Assembly: GCA_014380825.1 (NCBI GenBank)
Contig: JACMJD010000202.1
Span: forward strand, 1-8,039
From: Phycisphaerae bacterium
Lineage (GTDB): Bacteria; Planctomycetota; Phycisphaerae; Tepidisphaerales; Tepidisphaeraceae
Reading direction: 5' to 3'
DNA: 8,039 nucleotides
Positions 1 to 5,200 of the stretch are shown here, piece after piece. A program made the translations under genes and the position numbers. How positions within the stretch are numbered: the stretch's first letter is position 1; each line of letters opens with the position of its first letter. The notes under the pieces are model-generated. The model had not been told where the DNA came from and did no database searches. It saw only the letters and a program-made list of their open reading frames with translations.

Positions 1-1637
1 GTGATCTTGAATTGACCCGTGCCGGCCAACTGCTTGCCACCGAGATCGACGAACTGCGCCAGCTCATTCTGCAATTTGGCCAGATCGAAATTTCCGTCGA
101 TCCCGATCTTGGCGAGCGAATCGCCACCGCCGGTGATTGTGGCGAACGCGCTGGTGAGCGCGAGGCTCAGCTTGCGAACGTCGGGAATGTCTTTGCCGTT
201 CGGAAGGATGACCGCGGCCGTCTCCAGGTGTACCGGGCTAAGCTGAATCGGCTTCCCGCTCTGCCGGCCCTTGGCGACGATGTCGAGCTTTTGCGTGACG
301 GCGATGCTGTCGATCGCGAACACGATTGTCTCGCTGTTCGTCAGCGATCCGCTGTCGATCGTCACGCCTTCCTGAAGCTTCAATGTGTTCGGCAGCGCTT
401 TGCTGAGGGCGCCGAAATCCGGCACGACCAGATCGATGTTGATCTGCCCCGCCGCGCCCGGCGCTTTCTTCGCGGCCAGGTTATTCAGCGCCTGCTCCGG
501 CACCTGCCCGGCGACGTTCACATTCACCAGCGGCGAATTCACGCTCAGCTTTTCGATCTTGATCAGCGTCGTGTTCGCATCGACGACCGTGCGCGTCACC
601 TGAATCGGAATAGAAACCTTTTGCAGTTGCAGCCGATCCTTCAACCCCGCGCCGGCGAACGCGACGTTCGTCGCTTCGATCATACCGTTGGCCGAGATTC
701 CGGTGATGCCCACCGCGTTCACATCCAGCATTCCGCCGACAATGCCGGCAACGTCCGCGTCTGCCCCCAGCGACTTCTTCAGCATCGGACTCGCGCCGGC
801 CAGGTCGACGTTCGCCAGCACGATCTTCTGCTGCGCCTTGAGCGTCTGCTGCACCTTCTCCAGATCGACCTTACCGTTCTCAACCGCGTCGATCGAGCCA
901 TTCATGCTGATCGCGCTAGGCTTGCTGTCGCCCACGCGATACGCCAGCTTGATGTCGTTCGTGATCGGTTGATTGATGTCGGGAATGTTCAGCACGATCG
1001 TGCTCGGATCGATCGCGATCGGCGCGGGCACGCCTTCGCCTTCAACGGATCCGCCCAGCACGTTCACCGTCAGCTTGCCGCTGATCTTCGGCAGCTCGAT
1101 TTCGTTCTCCTTGTCGCTGGGAGTTTTTTTCGGCTTCGATTCCTTTGGCGCGCCCGGCTTCGCGAGGCTGGCCAGGTTCACGTTGCCGTCTTTGTCCACG
1201 ACGATCTTGTCGAGCTTCACGTCGACGACGGTGTCGCCGAGATTGAGATTTCCACCCATCGCGCCAAGCAGCGACAACTGCGTCGAGATGCGTGGCACCG
1301 ACAACACGAGATTCTTCTGCGCGTCGAAGACCTTGATCCCGCTCGCCTTGATCCCGCCGGTCCAACCGACCGAATAATCGTCGATCGCGACAGAACCGTT
1401 CAGATTGCTATTGATCTGCGAAACGACGATCGCGCGCACGGGAGAAGTGCTGGCGATCCACGGCGCGCAGACCACCAGCAGGATGATCAACACCAGCAGC
1501 ACGCCGAGCACTTTCAGCAACCGGCGTTTCTTCTTCGGCTTCGGCGGCGCAGCGTCGACGGTTGGAGCATTCGGATCGTTCAGATCACCCACGCTCGGAT
1601 TGCGCGGATCGGGAACCGATGGATCGTTTTGAGACAT
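1..1637 (-). CDS. AsmA-like (AsmA/DUF748/TamB-type) single-pass membrane protein, C-terminus cut by window edge
   Basis: 545 codons are visible from ATG at 1637; there is no stop before the left edge. Residues 1-37 are a hydrophilic, Pro/Asp-rich cytoplasmic tail ending in a basic patch (KPKKKRR). Residues about 40-62 are one transmembrane helix (LLKVLGVLLVLIILLVV). Then come residues about 67-160 of the kind that open AsmA-family proteins: a V-x-x-Q-I-N-S-N-L-N-G-S-V-x-I start, W-T-G-G-I-K-A-S-G-I-K-V-F-D, S-V-P-R-I-S-T-Q-L-S-L-L, and D-K-D-G-N-V-N-L-A-S-L. A Lys/Pro/Glu linker at 160-182 leads into long alternating beta-type sequence with no enzyme motif. The family forms elongated beta-rich periplasmic structures linked to envelope assembly or lipid transport; that role is inferred here. 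AGGA at 1648-1651, 10 bases before the ATG, supports the start. It lies 131 bases behind the 183-residue secreted-protein gene on the same strand and may share its transcript. DUF748 or a related family is the main alternative. Confidence 0.8.
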   Translation of the reverse strand, partial: MSQNDPSVPDPRNPSVGDLNDPNAPTVDAAPPKPKKKRRLLKVLGVLLVLIILLVVCAPWIASTSPVRAIVVSQINSNLNGSVAIDDYSVGWTGGIKASGIKVFDAQKNLVLSVPRISTQLSLLGAMGGNLNLGDTVVDVKLDKIVVDKDGNVNLASLAKPGAPKESKPKKTPSDKENEIELPKISGKLTVNVLGGSVEGEGVPAPIAIDPSTIVLNIPDINQPITNDIKLAYRVGDSKPSAISMNGSIDAVENGKVDLEKVQQTLKAQQKIVLANVDLAGASPMLKKSLGADADVAGIVGGMLDVNAVGITGISANGMIEATNVAFAGAGLKDRLQLQKVSIPIQVTRTVVDANTTLIKIEKLSVNSPLVNVNVAGQVPEQALNNLAAKKAPGAAGQINIDLVVPDFGALSKALPNTLKLQEGVTIDSGSLTNSETIVFAIDSIAVTQKLDIVAKGRQSGKPIQLSPVHLETAAVILPNGKDIPDVRKLSLALTSAFATITGGGDSLAKIGIDGNFDLAKLQNELAQFVDLGGKQLAGTGQFKI

Positions 1638-1768
1638 GGTCGTGTCATCCTGACAGACGTTGGACGGTGCATCAACTGACGAACAATAGGCGCAGGATCA
1701 TCGTAGCCACGAACGCAAGTTCTTGGACGCGTTTCGTCACATTTAATGTTGAAAGAAAAGAAAGGCGG

Positions 1769-2320
1769 CTACTTCGTCTCGATCAAAAACATTCCCTCTC
1801 TGCGCAGCACCGAGTTAGCCGCGGTCGGATCGACCTTGAGGATTTCCGACGGAGAAGTTTTCACCGGCGACGCGGGAATGGGCCCCGGTTTTTTCGCCTG
1901 GGCCGCACGCTCCGCGGCGGCGGCCGACTTTGCAGGTTGCGGCGCGCCCGCCGGCATTGCCGGCTCGACACCCACCGCGTCGTCTTCGATAAATCCGGCG
2001 CCGCCCACGAATCCCAGTTGCGCGCCGCCTCCGGCAGCGCCGCCACCACCGCCCTGTCCACCGAAGCCAACCGATTGCACCGGGAACACGTTCAGCGCAT
2101 TCAGCCGAGACAAGCTAGGCCGCATGTTGATCGTCACGTATTTTCGATCCGACGACACAACCACCTGCGCATCGAGCAGCGCGCCGGAGTTGACCACGGA
2201 GATCTCCGGATCAAACGCAAACGCCCCGCCGCCATTGAACGGCGGAACCTGGGCGCGCGAAATGGAAGTCGAAGTCAGAACGACCGAACTTGCGATGAGC
2301 ATCAGAGTTGCGAATCTCAT
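1769..2320 (-). CDS. Small secreted Gly/Ala/Pro-rich protein with an S-D-R-K-Y-V-T motif, function unknown
   Basis: 183 residues from ATG at 2320 to TAG at 1769. A signal peptide is clear: M-R-F, a hydrophobic core at about 4-16, and probable cleavage after S-R-A at residue 23. The only compact part of the mature protein is residues 34-80, FAFDPEISVVNSGALLDAQ followed by V-V-V-S-S-D-R-K-Y-V-T-I-N-M-R-P-S-L-S-R-L. This recalls, from memory, a stretch near the end of secretin-like proteins (V-S-x-D-R-R-Y-V-T-L-x-x-R-P) and similar short planctomycete exported proteins; the link is not proven. A poly-Gly stretch follows (about 86-100), then an acidic/hydrophobic piece, an Ala/Pro/Lys linker (118-155) and a short tail ending F-L-I-E-T-K. 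AAAGG lies about 11 bases before the ATG. It is the leading gene of a possible two-gene unit with the AsmA-like gene, and a candidate promoter is just upstream. Low-complexity composition limits what homology can show. Confidence 0.75.
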   Translation of the reverse strand: MRFATLMLIASSVVLTSTSISRAQVPPFNGGGAFAFDPEISVVNSGALLDAQVVVSSDRKYVTINMRPSLSRLNALNVFPVQSVGFGGQGGGGGAAGGGAQLGFVGGAGFIEDDAVGVEPAMPAGAPQPAKSAAAAERAAQAKKPGPIPASPVKTSPSEILKVDPTAANSVLRREGMFLIETK

Positions 2321-2362
2321 GGTGTGCCGAGCCTTTCGAACCCGGGGTTGCAGCGGAGCATT

Positions 2363-2391
2363 ATTCTATCGACGAGTGACAGAGAAGAAAA
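2363..2391 (-). promoter_or_regulatory. Candidate sigma70-type promoter for the 183-residue secreted protein gene
   Basis: On the minus strand a TAGAAT -10 box (2368-2363, 5 of 6 consensus bases) is preceded, after a 17-base spacer, by TTTTCT (2391-2386, 3 of 6). The predicted start would lie about 35 bases before the ATG at 2320. The left edge of the nearby repeat (2398) stops just upstream of the -35 box. The -10 box is good and the -35 box weak. Confidence 0.35.
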
Positions 2392-2397
2392 CGAATA

Positions 2398-2460
2398 AAC
2401 CACCAAGACACCAAGAACACCAAGGCGAAGAATTAGAAGCGAATTCATTTCTTGGTGGTT
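2398..2460. repeat. Inverted repeat of tandem CACCAAG units (8-9 base period)
   Basis: The left arm has three consecutive units, CACCAAGA (2401-2408), CACCAAGAA (2409-2417) and CACCAAGGC (2418-2426). The right end, TCTTGGTGGTT (2450-2460), is the exact complement of AACCACCAAGA at 2398-2408, giving an 11-base terminal stem. The right arm keeps only one unit, so this copy looks partly eroded. It lies between two minus-strand genes, upstream of the promoter candidate at 2363-2391. Units very like these recur on the other strand at 5138-5173. Confidence 0.8.
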
Positions 2461-2623
2461 AGTTCTGCTTATTGCCGAATCACGGTCGCTTTTATCAATT
2501 CGTACAGCCGCTGGTCGTCATTTACGCCGGCGAAAACCCAACGCGCAGAAAATCGACGGATTATGGTGTGCCTCGGGTGGTGTGAATCCGGCCGGCGCGG
2601 CACGACCTCGTGCGCGGCGGTTC
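2461..2623. other. Gene-free remainder between the CACCAAG repeat and the PEP-CTERM gene
   Basis: Together with the repeat, the stretch 2321-2623 has no believable gene. Beyond the promoter, the repeat and one GC-rich hairpin, I see only unstructured sequence. Open frames crossing it on both strands lack a ribosome binding site and any recognisable protein pattern, and they overlap the real neighbouring genes in antisense. Confidence 0.5.
2596..2616 (-). terminator. GC-rich hairpin just downstream of the PEP-CTERM gene, possible terminator
   Basis: GCACGA (2600-2605) pairs with TCGTGC (2608-2613). After a one-base bulge the stem extends by three more GC pairs (2596-2598 with 2614-2616). It begins about 10 bases past the TGA of the minus-strand gene. 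No T-tract follows, so it would be a factor-dependent end or an mRNA-stabilising 3' stem rather than a classic intrinsic terminator. Confidence 0.3.
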
Positions 2624-3361
2624 TCACCATCGTACCGCGCCGCGACGGTGCATGCGTAGAAACGCGATGGCGATCACGCACATCATCACCGCGCCCGGTT
2701 CCGGCACCGTCGGGAATTGGCCGATCACCGCGGCGTTTTCCTGGCCGGGCATCCAGACGTTGGCGTCGCCGAACACTTCGAAGATTCGCTTTTCAATCCG
2801 CAACACGTCGCCGTTTTCGATCACCCGGTTCGGCGCCAAGAAGATGTTGATCGCTTCCCCGTTCCCATTATTACCTGGGTCCGGCGGGCCGGAATATGGC
2901 GTGATGACGCGCTGGTAATCGACGCCTTGCACGAGGTTCACGAACCCCGCGCCGTAATTGGCGCTGACGACCAGCGAACCCGCCTGAAACAGGAATCCCG
3001 GCGAGTCGTCGGGCTGGGCGATCGTCGTGCGGGAGATGACCCGCTCGTGCCAATCGGTCCACGGCGTGCCGCCGATGTTTGTGAGCGTTTCGCGGATGAG
3101 GATATCGTTCCCGCTGGGAATTCCCGATCCGCGCGTGTTGATCAACCTCTTCCGCCAGGGCCCGAAATTTAGATCGTGCTCGACGCTTTCGTTGATCTGG
3201 AACCCGTCCTCACCGCCAACCGGAACCAGCGGGTGCGATGTTTCCTGCGACGGCTTTGAGAAATCCCCGCTGGCAAGCACGACAGCCAGCGCGGGCATCG
3301 CGAAACTGACGCAAGCGATGATGACGAACGCAGCAAACAACGATCGAAGTGAACGCTTCAT
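2624..3361 (-). CDS. PEP-CTERM sorting-domain exported protein, otherwise uncharacterised
   Basis: 245 residues. The start is ATG at 3361: GAAAGGG sits about 7 bases upstream, and the signal peptide begins immediately (M-K-R-S-L-R-S, hydrophobic core about 8-22, cleavage after A-L-A at 26). A GTG at 3394 in frame would add 11 residues but lacks this fit. The mature body (27-215) is beta-type with no enzyme motif; notable pieces are D-L-N-F-G-P-W-R-K-R, R-E-T-L-T-N-I-G-G-T-P-W-T-D-W-H-E and R-V-I-E-N-G-D-V-L-R-I-E-K. The C-terminus is a PEP-CTERM tail: V-P-E-P-G at 219-223, a short hydrophobic helix (about 224-235), then the basic end R-M-H-R-R. Proteins with this tail are known to be handled by an exosortase, which cleaves it and delivers the protein to the surface or matrix; no exosortase gene is in this window. 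The lectin gene lies divergently upstream. The surface role is firm by family rule, the specific function unknown. Confidence 0.88.
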   Translation of the reverse strand: MKRSLRSLFAAFVIIACVSFAMPALAVVLASGDFSKPSQETSHPLVPVGGEDGFQINESVEHDLNFGPWRKRLINTRGSGIPSGNDILIRETLTNIGGTPWTDWHERVISRTTIAQPDDSPGFLFQAGSLVVSANYGAGFVNLVQGVDYQRVITPYSGPPDPGNNGNGEAINIFLAPNRVIENGDVLRIEKRIFEVFGDANVWMPGQENAAVIGQFPTVPEPGAVMMCVIAIAFLRMHRRGAVRW

Positions 3362-3410
3362 TGCATAGCCCTTTCTGCTGCGAAGACCTGCCACGTGCGT
3401 GCCGTTGCGA

Positions 3411-3469
3411 TCGCGCGCCGAACACTCGCGCGCCGAATCGAGCAGCAGGGGCTCGATGATTCCGCGCGC
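3411..3469. promoter_or_regulatory. Direct repeat plus imperfect palindrome upstream of the PEP-CTERM gene, possible operator
   Basis: TCGCGCGCCGAA occurs twice, at 3411-3422 and 3426-3437, exactly 15 bases apart. The second copy also forms the left arm of an imperfect palindrome: CGCGCGCCGAATCGAGC (3427-3443) against GCTCGATGATTCCGCGCGC (3451-3469), with one mismatch and a small bulge around a 7-base loop. It is 50-108 bases upstream of the PEP-CTERM start and lies in the divergent region shared with the lectin gene. Regulation is a guess from position. No clear promoter boxes accompany it. Confidence 0.35.
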
Positions 3470-3509
3470 CGCCGCAGCAGGCCGTGGCCGGGAATCGCTC
3501 AGGTTGTCA

Positions 3510-3610
3510 ACAAATGAAAACAGTCCGTAGCCCTACGGACGCCCGACACCCGTGTCGGATTTGGCCCCACCGTGACGTGGGTGCTCTTCATTAAACGATA
3601 GCTCATTTGT
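3510..3610. repeat. Compact three-hairpin element closed by an outer 8-base inverted repeat
   Basis: Three hairpins stand in a row: GTCCGTAG-CC-CTACGGAC (3523-3540, perfect 8-base arms), CCGACAC-CC-GTGTCGG (3543-3558, perfect 7-base arms), and CCCAC-6-GTGGG (3566-3581). They are enclosed by ACAAATGA (3510-3517) and its exact complement TCATTTGT (3603-3610), with AATGAA (3513-3518)/TTCATT (3587-3592) as an alternative closing stem. The result is a clover-like fold of about 100 bases in the divergent region between two genes. No protein reading is plausible. It may be a dispersed structural repeat, a small RNA, or an RNA leader. Confidence 0.65.
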
Positions 3611-3706
3611 CGCGATCGACAAACGTCGGGGGATCAGAATTTTGGATGGTCGGCCGCCCGATCTGTTGCGCCCGAGCTATTGCAACTGTCGCGCCAATGC
3701 CGTGGA

Positions 3707-3737
3707 TTGAGCCGCAAGCTCGTTCATGGCGTATTAT
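3707..3737 (+). promoter_or_regulatory. Weak promoter candidate for the lectin-domain gene
   Basis: TTGAGC (3707-3712) and TATTAT (3732-3737) resemble sigma70 boxes, but the 19-base spacer is long. The start would fall about 35 bases before the ATG at 3780. The rest of 3611-3779 shows nothing I can name except the ribosome binding site just before the gene. Confidence 0.2.
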
Positions 3738-3779
3738 TTTCCCTGCGTTCGGACCTGTCATTCCTTTCGGAGCAGCCTC

Positions 3780-5039
3780 ATGTCACGCCAACCTGTTCGT
3801 TCCATCGTCGCAGTTGATCAGCTCGAAGCGCGGCGGATGTTCGCGACTCAGATCAGCTTTACCGATTTCTCATCCACCGCCGGCCTGTTCAGCAATGGTT
3901 TCGGCAGCGGCCCCATCAGCATTTCAAACCGGCTGCGCCTGACCGACGCCGGGCAGCAAAATCAGGCGCGCAGCGTGTGGTTCGGCACGGCCGTGCCGAT
4001 CACGCAGTTCCGGACGGATTTCACCTTCCGCATCAGCGGCAACAGTGGACAGGAAGCCGACGGGCTCACCTTCACCATGCAGGCGGGCGACACCACCGCG
4101 CTGGGCGGCGATGGCAACAACCTCGGCTATGGTGGCATCAACAACAGCGAGGCCGTCACCTTCAACGCGTTCAACCTCACCAACTTTGGCTCGCGCTTCG
4201 GTTTCGCCAGCGACGGCGCGACCCCGCCGATCCCCGACGACATGTCACCCATCGATCTGCACAGCGGGCACCAGATGAAAGGCACCGTGCGTTACGATGG
4301 CACGACGCTTTCGGTGTTCGTCACCGATTCAACCGACCGCAGCCAACTGTTTACTGCTTCGCAGACGATCGATCTCCCGACGGCGCTGGGCGCCAACAGT
4401 GTGATCGTCGGCTTCACCGCGGCCACGGGGTTGTTCTGGTCGACGCAGGAAGTTTTCAGTTGGTCCTACACCGGCGGCCGCGCGCCGACGGTCACAACCG
4501 CCGCGGCTGGGGTCGCGACATCGGGATCGGACAAGTCATTCGACCTGAGCGCGCTGTTCGCCAACCCGGATGGAACCGAAAGCGATCTCACCTACACCTG
4601 GACGACCGATCGCAAGCCATCGGGCGCGCCCAATCCGACCTTCAGCCCCAACGGCTCCAACGCGTCCAAAGCGAGCACGGTGACGTTCGGGAAGGATGGC
4701 GGATACACGCTGCGCGTCACCGCGACGAATTCCGCCGGCGATTCGAGCTTCAGCCGCGTGACGATCAACGTCGCCCAGGTGGCCACCGCACTGCGCATGA
4801 CGCCGCACGCGCAAACGATCGCGCTCGGCGCCACGCTCGATTACAACGCGACAGTGCGCGATCAGTTCGGCCATAACCTGCGCACGCAGCCCGCGATCGT
4901 CTTCAGCGTCCAATCCGGCGGCGGAACGATCGACAGCACATCGGGCTTGTACACAGCCCCGAACGCAAAGGGTCACGTGGTGATCGCCGCGACCGCGGAC
5001 GATCTCACAGGAACGGTCGGTGCGACGGTGAATGGATAA
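3780..5039 (+). CDS. Extracellular L-type lectin-domain protein with PKD-like and Big-like domains
   Basis: 419 residues. ATG at 3780 is chosen because GGAG lies 7 bases upstream; an in-frame ATG at 3726 lacks this. The N-terminus has no ordinary hydrophobic signal peptide but carries D-Q-L-E-A-R-R-M-F-A at residues 13-22, the motif seen at the start of many planctomycete extracellular proteins (Pfam's Planc_extracel type, from memory). Residues about 24-231 match the bacterial legume-lectin-like fold: A-D-G-L-T-F-T-M-Q (93-101), L-G-Y-G-G-I-N-N-S-E-A-V-T-F-N (115-129), I-D-L-H-S-G (158-163), V-R-Y-D-G-T-T-L-S-V (170-179), and V-G-F-T-A-A-T-G with a final F-S-W-S-Y. Residues 236-331 look PKD/cadherin-like (Y-T-W ... 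Y-T-L-R-V-T-A-T-N-S-A-G-D), and 334-417 Ig-like/Big. The expected role is carbohydrate binding outside the cell. The usual acidic metal-site residues appear changed (F-N-A-F-N where relatives tend to have F-D). GH28 follows on the same strand, 161 bases on, across a repeat block. Confidence 0.85.
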   Translation: MSRQPVRSIVAVDQLEARRMFATQISFTDFSSTAGLFSNGFGSGPISISNRLRLTDAGQQNQARSVWFGTAVPITQFRTDFTFRISGNSGQEADGLTFTMQAGDTTALGGDGNNLGYGGINNSEAVTFNAFNLTNFGSRFGFASDGATPPIPDDMSPIDLHSGHQMKGTVRYDGTTLSVFVTDSTDRSQLFTASQTIDLPTALGANSVIVGFTAATGLFWSTQEVFSWSYTGGRAPTVTTAAAGVATSGSDKSFDLSALFANPDGTESDLTYTWTTDRKPSGAPNPTFSPNGSNASKASTVTFGKDGGYTLRVTATNSAGDSSFSRVTINVAQVATALRMTPHAQTIALGATLDYNATVRDQFGHNLRTQPAIVFSVQSGGGTIDSTSGLYTAPNAKGHVVIAATADDLTGTVGATVNG

Positions 5040-5047
5040 CACAAATC

Positions 5048-5122
5048 AACCACAGATTTCACAGATTACACAGATTTGAGAAACTGCATTTGCAATCTGT
5101 GAAATCTGTGAATTCTGTGGTT
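5048..5122. repeat. 29-base inverted repeat of tandem CACAGATT units (9-base period)
   Basis: The left arm (5048-5076) and right arm (5094-5122) are complementary over 29 bases with two mismatches, around a 17-base spacer. The left arm begins AACCACAGATTTCACAGATT and consists of three 9-base units, CACAGATTT, CACAGATTA and CACAGATTT (5051-5077). The right arm read on the other strand gives CACAGAATT, CACAGATTT and CACAGATTG. It starts 9 bases after the lectin stop codon, so its stem could also end or protect that transcript. Confidence 0.9.
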
Positions 5123-5137
5123 TTATCTCTGCGTATT

Positions 5138-5173
5138 TTCTTTGTGTTCTTGGTGATCGTGGTGTTCTTGGTG
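5138..5173 (-). repeat. Four tandem 9-base CACCAAGAA-type units beside the inverted repeat
   Basis: Read on the minus strand from 5173 to 5138 the units are CACCAAGAA, CACCACGAT, CACCAAGAA and CACAAAGAA, each exactly 9 bases. They match the units at 2401-2426 in sequence and lie 15 bases from the CACAGATT inverted repeat, with no complementary partner arm of their own. The block ends 27 bases before the GH28 start codon. Confidence 0.8.
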
Positions 5174-5200
5174 GCTCATTGCCGTCACAATCGGCCGCAC

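Noticed and set aside
12..1679. 555-residue open frame on the plus strand
   Set aside because: It is in exact antisense codon register with the AsmA-like gene. Its translation is Arg/Asp/His-rich without signal, domain or ribosome binding site, whereas the minus strand gives a clear membrane helix and AsmA pattern.
1562..2462. Two plus-strand open frames of 278 and 238 residues
   Set aside because: They lie antisense to the secreted 183-residue protein and the start of the AsmA-like gene, and the second runs through the CACCAAG repeat. Composition is shadow-like.
3607..3942. 111-residue plus-strand frame
   Set aside because: It overlaps the start of the lectin gene in another frame, lacks a ribosome binding site, and has no recognisable pattern.
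5048..5173. CRISPR-like array
   Set aside because: The units are 9 bases with no spacers between them and no cas genes nearby, so this is a tandem/inverted repeat, not CRISPR.
5090..5200. N-terminal extension of GH28 to 5090
   Set aside because: The extra 37 residues translate the right arm of the CACAGATT repeat and the CACCAAGAA units. The signal peptide begins at 5201.
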